Notes: generated by a model from the letters alone, not told the origin. A DNA stretch of 58,986 nt from a bacterium (GCA_030426085.1 JAUHYW010000070.1:1-58986); one strand, 5' to 3'; counted from the stretch's first letter, positions 14,068 to 24,660 are shown. Numbers and translations: made by a program.

Positions 14068-17000
14068 TCAGGGATCGGCCGGCCCCTGCCCCCGAGAGCG
14101 CAGCCACGCGCGCACACCGGGGAAGATCCGCTCCCAGATCTGCCCCCGGAACAGCGCGTCACCGCGCTCGAAACGGGCCTGGGCCTCGACCAGCCCGGCC
14201 ACCGCCCGGCCGGTGGTCGACGGCGTCTCCGGCCCGACCCCCGCCCGGGCCGCCTGGGTCCGGGCGGCCTCCACCTCGGCCCCCGCGTCGTGCCCTTCGG
14301 CGAGCAGGTGATGCCCCCGCTCGCAGGCCAGGACCGCGTGGCAGGTGGCGTAATCCACCTCGGCGAAGATGGCCGCGGCCCGCGCCAGATCGTCGTGCCC
14401 GGGGGCCGGTGCGGGGCCGATGTGGCGCTGGAGCGTCGCCCGACCCACCAGCGCCCAGCCGAGCTGGGTCGCCATCTGGGCCGCAGCCAGCCCGACGATG
14501 CTGGCGTCGAGCTCGGCGAGCGCCTCGTCCAGCGCGCCCGCCCGGTGCAGGAGCTGCGCCCGGTGCATGCGGATGCCCAGCGCCATCGACGGCCGGGCGA
14601 CCTGCCGGGCGAGGTCCCAGGCCCGGTTCACCAGGGTCAGGGCCTCGGCGTGGCGCTGGCGGGTGTCGGCGACGATGGCCATGTTGTTGAGCGTGCGGGC
14701 CATGCCCTCGTCGTCGGCCAGATCGGCTTGTAGCGCCAGCGCCTGCCTCTGCAGCGCCTCGGCCCGCTCGAAGTCGCCCCGGTGCACGTAGACCGTGGCC
14801 AGCCGGGTGCAGGCGGTGGCCTGCCCCGGCGCGTCGTCCAGCTCGGCGAAGAGCGCGATGGCCCGGTGCAGCGCCGACTCGGCCTCGGCGATCCGGTCGA
14901 CGAACACCAGGCACAGGCCCAGCGCCGACCGGGCGGCGGCCTCGAGATCCCGGGCGCCGAGGGCCTCGGCGGCCTCGGCGGCCCCGGCGTGGATCGCGGT
15001 CGCCTCCCGGAAGCGCCCGGCGGCGCTGAGGCAGCGGGCGGCGGCGACCCGGGCCTCGACCGCCGCCCGCCCGGTCGCCCGCGCCGCGGCCTCGGTGAAG
15101 CACTCGGCGGCGTCGTCCACCGCGCCCCCGGCCTCGGCCCGCCGCCCGGCCTCTGCCAGCGCCGCGCCGGCCGCCGCCCGCTCGCCGGCCCCGTCGAGGT
15201 GGAAGGCCAGCGCCCGGGCGTCGGCGTAGGCGTCGCTCGACGGGCGGGCCTCGAGGTCGGCGCCGGCGGCGGCGTGCAGGGCCCGGCGGCGGCTCGGATC
15301 GACGGCGTCCCGGGTGACCTGCCACAGCCGATCGTGGGCGAAGCTCAGCCCGCTCTCGTCCCGGGCGCACACCGATCGGCGGACCACCTCGTCCAGCGCG
15401 CCGGCCGTCGGGCGGGCGCCGAGCAGCGCGCCGAGGCGGTCCAGCGGCGCGTGTCGGCCGAGCACCGCCAGGGCCTCGATCAGCGCCCGTCCCGGCGGCG
15501 ACAAGCGGTCGAGGCGGGTCCGGATGACCGCCTCGACCGGCGCCGGCAGCGAGAGCGTCGAGCGCGGCCCCGAGAAGCGCCAGCCGTCGTCGGTGGCCCG
15601 CAGGCGGCCGGCGGCGATCATGGCTCGCAGGCACTCGGCGACGAAGAACGGGTTGCCCCCCGCCCGCCGGCCCACGTCGGCCACCAGCGCCGCGTCGGGC
15701 GCGGGATCGCCCAGCAGATCACCGACCAGCGCCCCGGCGTCGGCCGGGGTCAGCGGCCCCAGTCGGATCCACTCGACCGTCGGCTGGCCATACAGCCGCC
15801 GGGCGACGTCGGCCGGCACGTCCGAGCGGGCGGTCAGCACGATCAGCGCCCCGCCGGGCGCCTCGGCCAGCCGGGTCAGCGCGAGCGTCGTCAGCCGCCC
15901 GGCCCACTGCACGTCGTCGACCACCAGCAGCAGCGGGCGGTCGGCGGCCAGCGCGGCGACGAGGTGGCTCACCGCGGCGGTGACCCGGGCCGCGCCCGGC
16001 GCCGGCAGCCCGCCCACCTGGCCGGGCAGGGCGGCGACGGCCGGCACGAACGGGCTCAGCGCCGGGCCGTGGGTGCCGAAGATCGCCAGGGTGCGGGCGG
16101 CGTCGCCCCGGCAGCGATCCACCGCCGCCCGGATCAGCTCTTCGAGGCCCTGCACCAGCCCGCCGCCCACCGCCCGGCACTCGTCGACCACCGCCCGGAA
16201 GCCGACCGCCCGGCGCACGGCCTCCAGCGCGAGGCGGGTCTTGCCGATGCCGCTCGGCCCGTCGAGCACCAGCACCCCGCCCTCGCCCCGGCGGGCCCGG
16301 CGGATGGCGATCTCGAGGCGCTCGATCTCGGCGTCCCGCCCGACCGAGGGCGCCCGGTGCAGGGGGGTGCCGTCGGCGTCGATCGTGGGCGGCTCGAGGC
16401 CGGCCAGCGCGGCCAGCCGGCGGGCGGCGGTGGCCCCGTCCCGGGGGCGGTCGGCGGGGTCGTCGGCGCACAGCGCGGCGGCGAGCGCGATCAGCGGGGG
16501 CGTGCCCTCGCCGGTCTCGTCCAGCCAGCCGCTCAGGATGCGCCCCACCGCGAAGAGATCCGCCCGCCCGTCGCACCACGCCCGGCGCAGCAGCTCGGGC
16601 GCGCGATAGCCCACCGTGCCCGAGGCGTCCGGCGCGCCGTGCACCGCGTCCCGGGCCCAGCCCGGCTGCCCCCGGCCACCGCCGATGTGCACCAGCAGCC
16701 CGAAGTCGATCAGGATCGGCGCCCCGCCCTCGACGAGCACGTTCGCCGGCTTCACGTCCCGGTGCACGCCGCCGGCCCGGTGCAGGCGATCGAGGGTGAC
16801 GCACAGCGCGACGAGCAGCGGCAGCCGCTCGGCGAGCGGGCGCCGCGCGACGTAGGTGTCGAGCGGGGGACCGTCGACGTAGGCCATCGCATACCACGGC
16901 CGCCCGTCGGCCTCGCCCCGCTCGATCAGGCGGGCGATGCCCGGCTGGGACAGCGCCTCGAGCGCCTCGGCCTCCCGGCGCAGGGCGCGGATGTGGGACG

Positions 17001-17262
17001 CCTTGTGGCTCAGCACTTGCTTCAGCGCGGCGACGGCGCCCGCGTCGTCGGCCACCCGGAAGACCTCGCCCATGCCGCCTCGGCCGAGCCGATCGAGCAC
17101 CCGCCAGCGCCCGATGCGGATCGGCGGTGGGCGGCGCAGGGCGCGGCGGTCGGGGGTCAGCGCCGAGTCGAGCGCGGTCTCGGTGGCCGCGGCCGCAGTG
17201 GCGGCGGTCGCCGTCTCCCGGATGGCGGTCGCCTGGGGCGCGCTGTCTCGATCACCGCTCAC
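14068..17262 (-). CDS. Ser/Thr kinase fused to AAA-type ATPase and TPR region
   Basis: The protein has 1064 residues. An Ala/Thr-rich N-terminus is followed by a kinase domain (Gly loop '[11 protein letters not shown]', '[10 protein letters not shown]', 'IDFG', 'GTVGYRAPE'). An NTPase of the AAA_16/STAND type comes next (Walker A '[10 protein letters not shown]', Walker B '[10 protein letters not shown]'). The C-terminal half consists of TPR-like helical repeats. This layout resembles PknK- and PkwA-type regulators, which sense signals through the repeats and phosphorylate or sequester partners. GTG 17262 is chosen for GAGGAG just upstream; TATACT at 17288-17293 on the minus strand could be its -10. 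It diverges from the FHA-sigma54 activator across 124 bp, which makes that protein a likely partner, since FHA domains bind phospho-Thr. Confidence 0.85.
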   Translation of the reverse strand: MSGDRDSAPQATAIRETATAATAAAATETALDSALTPDRRALRRPPPIRIGRWRVLDRLGRGGMGEVFRVADDAGAVAALKQVLSHKASHIRALRREAEALEALSQPGIARLIERGEADGRPWYAMAYVDGPPLDTYVARRPLAERLPLLVALCVTLDRLHRAGGVHRDVKPANVLVEGGAPILIDFGLLVHIGGGRGQPGWARDAVHGAPDASGTVGYRAPELLRRAWCDGRADLFAVGRILSGWLDETGEGTPPLIALAAALCADDPADRPRDGATAARRLAALAGLEPPTIDADGTPLHRAPSVGRDAEIERLEIAIRRARRGEGGVLVLDGPSGIGKTRLALEAVRRAVGFRAVVDECRAVGGGLVQGLEELIRAAVDRCRGDAARTLAIFGTHGPALSPFVPAVAALPGQVGGLPAPGAARVTAAVSHLVAALAADRPLLLVVDDVQWAGRLTTLALTRLAEAPGGALIVLTARSDVPADVARRLYGQPTVEWIRLGPLTPADAGALVGDLLGDPAPDAALVADVGRRAGGNPFFVAECLRAMIAAGRLRATDDGWRFSGPRSTLSLPAPVEAVIRTRLDRLSPPGRALIEALAVLGRHAPLDRLGALLGARPTAGALDEVVRRSVCARDESGLSFAHDRLWQVTRDAVDPSRRRALHAAAGADLEARPSSDAYADARALAFHLDGAGERAAAGAALAEAGRRAEAGGAVDDAAECFTEAAARATGRAAVEARVAAARCLSAAGRFREATAIHAGAAEAAEALGARDLEAAARSALGLCLVFVDRIAEAESALHRAIALFAELDDAPGQATACTRLATVYVHRGDFERAEALQRQALALQADLADDEGMARTLNNMAIVADTRQRHAEALTLVNRAWDLARQVARPSMALGIRMHRAQLLHRAGALDEALAELDASIVGLAAAQMATQLGWALVGRATLQRHIGPAPAPGHDDLARAAAIFAEVDYATCHAVLACERGHHLLAEGHDAGAEVEAARTQAARAGVGPETPSTTGRAVAGLVEAQARFERGDALFRGQIWERIFPGVRAWLRSRGQGPADP

Positions 17263-17386
17263 CGCCGCTCCTCGCCGGTTCGTCGGCAGTATAGCCCGGC
17301 GGGGGGCGTCCCGGTTGCCGCGACGGGCGCCGATGGGGTTGCATGGAGCGCGCGGGACCCGGCGCCCGCCGAACGGACACGAGGCC

Positions 17387-18724
17387 ATGATCACGCAGAC
17401 TCAGACCATTGGTGATCCCGACGGCACCGAGACCGAGCTGGGCCCGGTGCCTCAGCTCGTGCTGGCCTGGAGCCCCGCCGGCGCGGCGCCCGCCCGCCGG
17501 CCCCTGATGCGGGCCGCCGTCGACATCGGCCGGGGTGGGGCGCCGCTGGGCCTCGGACCGCTGGATGACGGCCGCATCTCGCGGCAGCACGCCCGGCTCG
17601 AGCGGCGGCGCGATGGCTGGTGGCTCGCCGATCGGGGCAGCCGCAACGGCACCTCGGTCAACGGGCGGACGCTCACCGCGCCCCGGGTCCTGGCCGACGG
17701 CGATGTCTTCCGCACCGGCGACACGCTGTGGACCTTCCGCTTCGCGCCCGTCGCCCGGCGCGCCGAGCCGACGCTCGACCCCGACCACCCGCTGGTGGGC
17801 ATCAGCCCCGAGATCGACCTGCTGCGGGCCGACCTCGAGGTCGTCGCCCCCCGCGATCTGGCGGTGCTGGTGACCGGCGAGACCGGCACCGGCAAGGAGG
17901 TCGTCGCCCGCACGCTGCACGCCGCGTCGGGGCGCCGGGGCCGCTTCGTGGCCCAGAACTGCGCCGCGCTGCCCCCGCAGCTCCTCGAGGGCACGCTGTT
18001 CGGGCACCGCAAGGGCGCGTTCACCGGGGCCGACGCCGATCGCCCGGGCCTCTTGCAGGCGGCCGACGGGGGCACGCTCTTCCTCGACGAGCTGGGCGAG
18101 ATGCCGCCCGCGTTGCAGAGCAAGCTGCTGCGGCTGCTCGAGACCCGGACCGTACGCCGCCTGGGCAGCGCGGTCGACGAGGCGCTGGACCTGCGGGTGG
18201 TCAGCGCGACCCACCGCGATCTGGCCGAGGCCGTGCGGGGGGGCGACTTCCGGCTCGATCTCTACGGCCGCCTCGCCGGGTGGAGCCTGAGCCTGACCCC
18301 GCTGCGCGACCGCCCGGAGGACGTGCCGATCCTCGCCGCCCGCTTCACCGGGCGATCGCTCGAGGCCAACCTCGTCGAGGCGCTGATGCTGCACCCCTGG
18401 CCGCTGAACGCCCGGGGCCTGCGGGCGGTGATCTGCCGGGCCGAGGTGCGGCCGTCGGGCCCGCTCAAGCTCGACCGGCGGGTCCGGGACGCGCTGGATC
18501 AGGCCCTGGCCCTGGTGAGCGACGCGCCGTCCGAAGGCGAGGTGGATCCCCCGGCCGACGCGCCGGAGCCGATCCGCGAGCCGCCGGACGCCGACGCGCT
18601 CACCGAGGCCCTGACCGTCCACCGGGGGCGTATCGCGGCCGTCGCCCGGGCCCTCGACGCCTCCCGGCAGCAGGTCTATCGCTGGTTGAAGCGCCACGGC
18701 CTCTCGGCCGACGACTTCCGCTGA
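17387..18724 (+). CDS. FHA-domain sigma-54-dependent transcriptional activator
   Basis: The protein has 445 residues. The N-terminal FHA domain shows '[10 protein letters not shown]' and 'SRNGTSVNG', the phospho-Thr binding signature. The central AAA+ domain has Walker A 'GETGTGKE', the sigma-54 contact loop 'GAFTGA', Walker B 'LFLDELGEM' and 'RLDLYGRL'. The C-terminus has a Fis-type helix-turn-helix ('[24 protein letters not shown]'). It activates sigma-54 promoters by ATP-driven remodelling. The FHA domain in place of a response-regulator receiver means that kinases of the Ser/Thr type probably control it. The divergent STPK-ATPase gene is the obvious candidate. Its target promoters are not evident in this window. 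Confidence 0.92.
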   Translation: MITQTQTIGDPDGTETELGPVPQLVLAWSPAGAAPARRPLMRAAVDIGRGGAPLGLGPLDDGRISRQHARLERRRDGWWLADRGSRNGTSVNGRTLTAPRVLADGDVFRTGDTLWTFRFAPVARRAEPTLDPDHPLVGISPEIDLLRADLEVVAPRDLAVLVTGETGTGKEVVARTLHAASGRRGRFVAQNCAALPPQLLEGTLFGHRKGAFTGADADRPGLLQAADGGTLFLDELGEMPPALQSKLLRLLETRTVRRLGSAVDEALDLRVVSATHRDLAEAVRGGDFRLDLYGRLAGWSLSLTPLRDRPEDVPILAARFTGRSLEANLVEALMLHPWPLNARGLRAVICRAEVRPSGPLKLDRRVRDALDQALALVSDAPSEGEVDPPADAPEPIREPPDADALTEALTVHRGRIAAVARALDASRQQVYRWLKRHGLSADDFR

Positions 18725-18802
18725 GCCCGGCCGCCCGCCGCTGTCCGGCGGACGCCACCGCGAGGGTGACCCGCTCGGGCGGTTGAGGTATGGTCCGGCG
18801 CC

Positions 18803-20392
18803 ATGAGCCGCCCCGCCACCCGCAGACCGACCCCCGGCGCCGTCGCCGCCGGTGACATCCAGACCGCCGAGGCCGGCGCCGTCGCGCTGCGGGCCGGGGG
18901 CAACGCGGTCGACGCCGCGGTCGCCGCCGCGATGGCCGCCTTCGTCTGCGAGGTCGCCCTGTGCGCCCCGCTGGGGGGGGCGGTGATGACCCTGCGCCGG
19001 GCCGACGGCGCGCTGCACGCGGTCGACGCCTTCGCCCGGACCCCCGGCCTGGACGCCCCGCCCGAGGGCGACCTCGACTTCTGCACCGAGGTGATCGACT
19101 TCGGCGTCACCCGCCAGACGTTCCACATCGGCAAGGGCGCGGCGGCGATGGGGCTGGCGCTCGAGGGGCTGATCGAGGCCCACGCCCGCCACGGCGCGCT
19201 GCCCCTGAGCGCGCTGGTGGAGCCGGCGGTGGCCTTCGGGCGGCGGGGCTACGTGGTCGGGGCTCAGCAGGCGGGCATCCTCGAGCTGGTCTCGGGCATC
19301 GCCTGCCACACCCCGGCGAGCGCGGCGCTGGTCCAGATCGACGGGCGGAAGCCCCGGGCCGGTGAGCGGCTGGCCAACCCCGATCTGGCCGACGTCCTGC
19401 ACGCGCTGGGGCGCGACCCTCGGGGCACCCTGCGCGAGATCTACGCCGGGCTGGCGGCCGACTTCGGCCCGGCGCACGGCGGCCTGATCACCCGGACCGA
19501 CGTGAAGACCGCGGCGGTGAAGCACCTGACGCCGACCCGGGTGAAGCATCGGGGGTGGTCGGTCGCGACGATGCCTTCGCCGTCCACCGGCGGCGCGCTC
19601 ATCGCGCTGGGGCTGCGGCTGCTCAAAGGGGTCCGCGATCTCGATCCGCTCGGCCCCGGTCACGCGCTGGCCCTGGTGGCGGTGCAGGATCGCCTGCTGA
19701 CGGTGCGCGACCCCGACTTCGACGCCGCGGTGCGTGACCCGAAGGTGGTCGAGCGGCTGCTCTCGGCGGAGAACATCGACCGGCTGCGGCACCTCGACGG
19801 TCGGGCCCATCCCTGGCCCGACCACCCGCTGGGCTCGACGACCCACATCAGCGCGGTGGACGGCCACGGGGGCATCGCCGCGATCACCCTGACCAATGGC
19901 GAGGGCTGCGGGCACGTCCTGCCGGGCACCGGGATCGCGGTCAACAACCTGCTCGGCGAGGTCGACATCAACCCCCGCGGGTTCCACGTCGACCCCCCCG
20001 GGCGGCCGATGGTGACGATGATGGCCCCGACCATCGCCGAGCGCAGCGACGGGGCGCCGATGGCGCTGGGCAGCGGGGGCAGCAACCGGCTGCGCAACGC
20101 GATCATGGCGGTGCTGTCCCACGTCATCGAGCACGGCATGACGCCGGCGGAGGCCGTCGCCGCGCCCCGGCTGCACCTCGACAACGGCCCCGACGGCCGG
20201 GCGCTGGCGCTCGAGCGCCCCGACTGGTCGGGGGCGGTCGAGCCGGCGCTGCGGGCGGCGTGGCCCGGGCCGACGATCTTCCCCGATCGCAGCATGTACT
20301 TCGGCGGGGTGCACCTGGTGCACGCGCTCGACGGGGCACCGGCTGGCGTGGGCGACGACCGGCGGGGCGGCGCGGTGGCGGTGGTCGGGTGA
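18803..20392 (+). CDS. ggt: Gamma-glutamyltransferase family protein
   Basis: The protein has 529 residues. The N-terminal part has 'AGDIQTAEAGAVALRAGGNAVDAAVAAA', the usual GGT opening. The self-cleavage site with the catalytic Thr is seen as 'STTHISAVD', followed by 'GSGGSNRLRNAI' and 'EAVAAPRLHLDNG', all family hallmarks. GGTs cleave autocatalytically into two chains and transfer or hydrolyse gamma-glutamyl groups, for example of glutathione. No signal peptide is visible, so this copy is likely cytoplasmic, unlike the classical periplasmic enzyme. The first residues 'GAVAAGDIQTAEAG' directly follow the ATG, so a longer N-terminus is unlikely. Confidence 0.85.
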   Translation: MSRPATRRPTPGAVAAGDIQTAEAGAVALRAGGNAVDAAVAAAMAAFVCEVALCAPLGGAVMTLRRADGALHAVDAFARTPGLDAPPEGDLDFCTEVIDFGVTRQTFHIGKGAAAMGLALEGLIEAHARHGALPLSALVEPAVAFGRRGYVVGAQQAGILELVSGIACHTPASAALVQIDGRKPRAGERLANPDLADVLHALGRDPRGTLREIYAGLAADFGPAHGGLITRTDVKTAAVKHLTPTRVKHRGWSVATMPSPSTGGALIALGLRLLKGVRDLDPLGPGHALALVAVQDRLLTVRDPDFDAAVRDPKVVERLLSAENIDRLRHLDGRAHPWPDHPLGSTTHISAVDGHGGIAAITLTNGEGCGHVLPGTGIAVNNLLGEVDINPRGFHVDPPGRPMVTMMAPTIAERSDGAPMALGSGGSNRLRNAIMAVLSHVIEHGMTPAEAVAAPRLHLDNGPDGRALALERPDWSGAVEPALRAAWPGPTIFPDRSMYFGGVHLVHALDGAPAGVGDDRRGGAVAVVG

Positions 20393-20562
20393 CCGCGCCC
20401 CGCCCGCTGCTCGACGTGCCCGGCCAGCCACGCCCGTCACGCCTCGCGGGCAAGCAGTTCGGCTTCGGGATCGAAGACGAATACTGAGCCTCTGCGGGGC
20501 GCCTTGAACCGTTATCGGTATCCCATCCGATTTTGATTCGAAAGGCAGCGGACGATCGGGCC

Positions 20563-20600
20563 TCCTCGTCCCCTAGTCATCGTGATGCGCAGTCATCACG
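20563..20600 (+). promoter_or_regulatory. Conserved 16-mer plus inverted repeat upstream of orphan gene
   Basis: TCCTCGTCCCCTAGTC (20563-20578) occurs identically at 45544-45559, just upstream of the predicted small RNA. Here it is followed by GTGATG...CATCAC (20583-20600, 6-bp arms). In the second copy it is also followed directly by inverted repeats. Shared sequence in two non-coding upstream regions suggests a common binding site, but chance cannot be excluded without a genome count. Confidence 0.35.
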
Positions 20601-20608
20601 GAGGCGCC

Positions 20609-21901
20609 GTGTACGGCAATCAGATAGCGGTCGATCCCCAGGTCTTCGGCCTCGCCGAGGCTGCCCGAGCGCCCGTGCGGCGGTGTGTCGTCAACCGGGA
20701 TTGGGATCGGCGACGGTTCGCGGTGCTGGGCATCATCCGCGGCGAGCCCGGGGGGCCGGCGGCGATCTCGACGGTGCACGTCGATCTGGGCTGCCTGGGG
20801 CTGCGCCACGCCTCGCTGCGCTTCGGCTCACCCGAGCTGCTGGCCGAGCTGCTCGCCGAGAGCGGGCTGCCGGCCGGCCGGTGGAACGACTGCCCCCCGG
20901 GGCTGGTGGCGGCGCTCATCGACGCCGGGGCCGACCTGGGCTGGGTCAACGGGGCCGGGCAGAGCCCGCGGTTCCGGCTCGTGCAGCGGCTGTTCGACAC
21001 GATCGAGCCCGACGAGGCGCTGCCCCCGATCGAGACCGGCCACCCCACCGACGGGCAGCCGCTCTACGTGCCCCGCCCGGGGGACGACGGGCCGGCGATC
21101 GTGGCTCACCTGGGGCGGGTCTTCGGGCCGACCGGCTTCACCGTGGGCGGTGAGCCGCCGCTGCCCACCGGCGACGGCTACCCCTTCGAGCGGGAGGCCG
21201 GGGCGATCGACGGCGCCGTGCTGCGGGCGGGCGTGCTCGGCCGGCGGCTGGTGGCGTGGCGCACCGGATCGGTGGCGGTCTCCGAGGCCCTGGGCGCGGC
21301 GGTGGATCAGGCCCGCCGCGCCGGCTTGAGCGACGCGGTGGCCTTCGCCGCGGCCCCGTGGCACGCCCGCTGCGCCGGCCGGGCGGTGGTGGACGTCTTC
21401 GCCGCCGAGGCGCCGGGGCTGACCGCGCTCGACCGGGCCATCGCCCGCGGCTGGTCCGAGAGCGCCGGCCTGCGCCTCGTGCGGCTCGACGCGGTCGACG
21501 ACGATGGCTTCTCGGCGTGGGATCCGCTGGCCGGCACGCTGCGGCGCATGGTCACCGACGACCGCCGCATCCGGCGCAAGGCGCGCGCGCTGGAGCCCGG
21601 CTCGATGGCGTGGGTCGTGGCCCGCCCCATGGGCGACGACCCCCGCGGCGAGCCGGGCCGGGTGCGGTGGTTCGCCGACCGCCTCGTGCCGCTCAACGGC
21701 GGGGCCGCGGCGGCCGAGCGGGCGCTGATCGCGTTCGAGTCGGCGGTCGCCTCGATGGAGGGGCCCGAGTCGGTCGAGGACACCCTCGACCGCGCGCTGG
21801 ACGCCCCGCCTCGCGAGACCGGTGAGACGTCCCTCGAGCGCCTGCTGCTGCGGCTGATGGATCGCTCGACCGCGCCGCCGGAGGAGAGCCCGATCTTCTG
21901 A
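20609..21901 (+). CDS. Uncharacterised protein
   Basis: The product has 430 residues. I do not recognise the family with confidence. The N-terminal segment 'RRFAVLGIIRGEPGG...STVHVDLGCLGLRHASLRFG' resembles a small domain ('...VDLxCLGVKDA...') seen at the start of various uncharacterised bacterial proteins. The remainder is alpha/beta with no catalytic motif I can name, and no signal peptide or membrane segment is seen, so it is probably cytoplasmic. GTG 20609 is chosen because GGAGG lies 4 nt upstream; in-frame starts at 20582/20585 lack such a site and fall on the inverted repeat. It stands alone between the GGT gene and a convergent lipoprotein gene. Confidence 0.7.
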   Translation: MYGNQIAVDPQVFGLAEAARAPVRRCVVNRDWDRRRFAVLGIIRGEPGGPAAISTVHVDLGCLGLRHASLRFGSPELLAELLAESGLPAGRWNDCPPGLVAALIDAGADLGWVNGAGQSPRFRLVQRLFDTIEPDEALPPIETGHPTDGQPLYVPRPGDDGPAIVAHLGRVFGPTGFTVGGEPPLPTGDGYPFEREAGAIDGAVLRAGVLGRRLVAWRTGSVAVSEALGAAVDQARRAGLSDAVAFAAAPWHARCAGRAVVDVFAAEAPGLTALDRAIARGWSESAGLRLVRLDAVDDDGFSAWDPLAGTLRRMVTDDRRIRRKARALEPGSMAWVVARPMGDDPRGEPGRVRWFADRLVPLNGGAAAAERALIAFESAVASMEGPESVEDTLDRALDAPPRETGETSLERLLLRLMDRSTAPPEESPIF

Positions 21902-21928
21902 TCGGCTGCGGTCCGGGCCGGGCTGGCC

Positions 21929-22606
21929 TCAGCAGTCGTCGGGCCCCCACTCGATGCGCAGCCGGCGCACCGCTCGCCCGACCCGGCCGTCGACCGCCTG
22001 CACCTCGGCTCGCAGATCGACGTCGGCGTCGACGACGAGCAGCGGGTCGAAGATCACGAACTGCACGCCGATCAGCGCCGCGCCGCCCTCGGGATCGGAG
22101 GTCCAGGGGAGCTCCAGCGAGTAGGGCGGCACCGCCTCCCGATCGTCCTCCGTCCGCCGGGCCGAGAGCGTGATGAGGTGCTCGCCCGGCTCGAGGGTCG
22201 GGCCGCGCAGGCTGATCCAGACGTGCTGCGCGCCCTGGCAGCCGCGCCGCAGCAGGGCCACCGCGCCGTGCTCGACCGGATCGAACCCCTGCTCACCGAG
22301 GCCGACGTGCAGCGGGAAGTCGGTCGGCGGGGCCGGGGGCCCGAGGTCGGGGGCCCCGTCGGGCTGCGCGTCGGCGCTCGGGCTCTCCGGCGCCCCGTCG
22401 CTCGGGCGGGCGTCGAGCGCGGCGTCCGCCGGGGCCGCGTCCGGGCTCACCTCGGCGGGCGGCTCGGTCGAGCCGCAGCCGAGGCACAGCGCGGCGACGG
22501 CTTGGATCGTCAGGCGGCTGACGGCCTGCCGCGCGCTGCGAGCCGCCGGGCGGGAATCCCGCCGATAGACCGTCAGCCGCGTGACATCTGACGCGCGGTC
22601 ACTCAC
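21929..22606 (-). CDS. Asp/Ala-rich lipoprotein of unknown function
   Basis: The product has 225 residues. A hydrophobic signal segment ends in 'LCLGC', then an Asp/Ala/Pro-rich linker, then about 150 residues that look beta-rich ('GAQHVWISLRGPTLEPGEHLITLSARR', 'LDLRAEVQAVDGRVGRAVRRL'). The start GTG overlaps the stop of the upstream NHL lipoprotein gene (GTGA) with GAGG 7 nt before it, so the pair should be co-translated. About 35 basic residues precede the signal core, which is long for a lipoprotein, so the true start could lie further downstream. Function unknown; probably a surface partner of the NHL protein. Confidence 0.65.
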   Translation of the reverse strand: MSDRASDVTRLTVYRRDSRPAARSARQAVSRLTIQAVAALCLGCGSTEPPAEVSPDAAPADAALDARPSDGAPESPSADAQPDGAPDLGPPAPPTDFPLHVGLGEQGFDPVEHGAVALLRRGCQGAQHVWISLRGPTLEPGEHLITLSARRTEDDREAVPPYSLELPWTSDPEGGAALIGVQFVIFDPLLVVDADVDLRAEVQAVDGRVGRAVRRLRIEWGPDDC

Positions 22607-24660
22607 GGCGCGTCCTCGGGCTCGCCCACCGAGAGCGCGGAGTCGGCGACCACCGCCAGCGCGCCGTCGGGCCCCACCGCCGCCGCCTGGGGCCGCTCGA
22701 ACGTCGCCTCGTCCCACGGCATGGTGGCGCCCGGCGGGTACCCCCCGTGACGGACCGGGTGCCCCAGCCAGCGCTGGATCGTGCCGGCGGCGAGGTCGAT
22801 CCGCCGCACGAGGTGGTTGCCCCCGTCGACGACCAGCAGCCCGCCGTCGGGGGCGAAGGTCAGCCCCAGCGGCTCGCCGAGCAGGGCCTCGTCCAGCGGC
22901 CCGTCGCGCACGCCGGTCTCGCCCGGCTGCCCCGCGATGACGACCGCCTCGTCGGCGTCGAGCCGATACACCGCGGCGCGCACGGCGTCGGCGACGTAGA
23001 CGGCGCCGTCGGTCGGATCCACCGCCACGTCCACCGGGAACTCGAAGGTGCCCGGCGGGGCGGCCGCCTCGATCGTGTCATCGGGCCGCAGGACCGAGAC
23101 CCCGCCGGTGTCGGCGTCGGTGATCCAGATCGCGCCGTCGGGCCCCGCGCCCAGACCCCACGGGCCGGTGAAGTCGTCGGCGAGGGTCGTGACCGCCTGC
23201 TCGGCGGGGTCGTAGGCCCGCAGCGACCCGGCGTTGTAGTCGGCGATCACGAGCCGAGCGTCGCGCCAGGCGAGCCCCACCGGGGCGTCGATCCGGGCGT
23301 CGGCCGCCGGGCCGTCGACCGAGCCGGGCGCGTCGGGCGACCCGAACAGCGTGCGGGCCTCGCCCGTGGCCGAGACGGCCCGGACCGCGGCGTTGCCCGG
23401 GTCACTGACGATCCACCCCCCAGCGGGGTCGGCCACCACGTCGTACAGCGTGCCGAAGCGGGGGTCGGCGCCGTCTCGATAGCCGGCGGGCGCCTCGGGG
23501 CCGACGAACGGGGACACCCCGAAGAGGCGGGTGTCGACCATGCGGATCGCGCCGGCCTCGATGTCGACGTAGTACAGCCGCTTGCGGGCGGCGTCGTGCA
23601 CCGGCGCCGCGAAGGCGCCGCCCAGACGGGCCGTGTCCCGATCGCCGTCCACGACCGCGGTCTCGCCGGGTACCCCCACGGCGATCGTGACCTCGCCGGT
23701 CTCGAGGTCGATCCGGTACAGCGCCCCGTCGAAGCCGGCGGCGTAGGCCGACAGCCCGTCGACCGCGACCCCCTGGGGCGCGTCGAGCCCGTCGGCGAGC
23801 ACGTCGACGAGGCCGGTCGCGGGGTCGAGCCGCAGGATCTGCCCGTCGAAGGTGTCGGCCACGAAGAGCGCGTCGTCCAGGCGGGCGAGGCCCCCGGGGC
23901 CGTCGAGTCGGCCGGCGGGCCCCACGAGGGTCGCCACCTCGCCGGTCGCCGGGTCGAGGGTGCGGATGGCGTCGTTGCTGCGGTCGCTGATGTAGATCAG
24001 CGCGCCGTCGGCCGTGGCCTCGAGGTCGTGCATCAGGTAACCCAGCCGGGCCTCGCGGCCCACGCCGTCGATGGCACCCGCCGCCTCGCTCTGCCCCGCC
24101 AGGGTGGTGACGGTGCCGTCGAAGTCGATCCGGCGCAGCGTGGGGCCGTCGGCGACGAAGAACGCCGCGTCGGTGGCCGCGCAGCCCCGGGGCGAGGTGA
24201 GCCGGGCGGCGCCGGGTCCGCCGTCGAAGGTGCCCAGCTCGAGCGGGCGCCCGGCGAGGGTCGTGACCGCTCGGGTGTCGAGGTCGATCGCCCGCACGGT
24301 GCCGTTGAAGGTGTCGCTGGCGTAGAGAGTGTCCCCGTCGGTCGACAAGGCGATGCAGGTGACGCCGGCGAAGCGCGCGTCCGAGCCGACGCCGTCGACG
24401 AAGCCCCGGCTGGTGTCGCCGGCGAGCTGGGTGACGGCGCCGGTCGGCGGCTCGGGGGGCTCGGGCGGCGCGGCGTCGGGGGCGGCGTCCGGCGGGGCTT
24501 GATCGGGCGGCGGGGCGGCGTCGATCGGCTCGGCGTCGGGCATGTCACGGGCCATGTCGACCGCGGCGTCGACCGGCTCGGCGGCGGAGTCGCCGTCGTC
24601 GCAGCCGACCGCGGGCAGCGCGCAGGTGAGCAGGGCGAGGGGCAGGAGGGAGCGGCGCAT
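22603..24660 (-). CDS. NHL-repeat beta-propeller lipoprotein
   Basis: The protein has 685 residues with a lipobox at 'LPAVGC' and an Asp/Pro-rich linker. It is followed by many NHL-type repeats of about 50 residues ('VTTLAG....G..DG.G..ARL..P.G....DG.LYV.D', 'IRRIDLATG'). These form six-bladed propellers used for protein or ligand binding. Start ATG 24660 has GAGGAG 7 nt upstream. A GATAAT-like -10 lies at 24689-24694 on the minus strand, in the 141-bp region shared with the divergent aioBA promoter. No enzymatic residues are evident. It is followed by a coupled small lipoprotein. Confidence 0.82.
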   Translation of the reverse strand: MRRSLLPLALLTCALPAVGCDDGDSAAEPVDAAVDMARDMPDAEPIDAAPPPDQAPPDAAPDAAPPEPPEPPTGAVTQLAGDTSRGFVDGVGSDARFAGVTCIALSTDGDTLYASDTFNGTVRAIDLDTRAVTTLAGRPLELGTFDGGPGAARLTSPRGCAATDAAFFVADGPTLRRIDFDGTVTTLAGQSEAAGAIDGVGREARLGYLMHDLEATADGALIYISDRSNDAIRTLDPATGEVATLVGPAGRLDGPGGLARLDDALFVADTFDGQILRLDPATGLVDVLADGLDAPQGVAVDGLSAYAAGFDGALYRIDLETGEVTIAVGVPGETAVVDGDRDTARLGGAFAAPVHDAARKRLYYVDIEAGAIRMVDTRLFGVSPFVGPEAPAGYRDGADPRFGTLYDVVADPAGGWIVSDPGNAAVRAVSATGEARTLFGSPDAPGSVDGPAADARIDAPVGLAWRDARLVIADYNAGSLRAYDPAEQAVTTLADDFTGPWGLGAGPDGAIWITDADTGGVSVLRPDDTIEAAAPPGTFEFPVDVAVDPTDGAVYVADAVRAAVYRLDADEAVVIAGQPGETGVRDGPLDEALLGEPLGLTFAPDGGLLVVDGGNHLVRRIDLAAGTIQRWLGHPVRHGGYPPGATMPWDEATFERPQAAAVGPDGALAVVADSALSVGEPEDAP

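Noticed and set aside
20389-20487. A 32-codon frame starting with GTG inside the stop of the gamma-glutamyltransferase gene (GTGA).
   Set aside because: No ribosome binding site, no recognisable family, and a GC-rich window yields such frames easily. The coupled position alone is not enough to call a gene.
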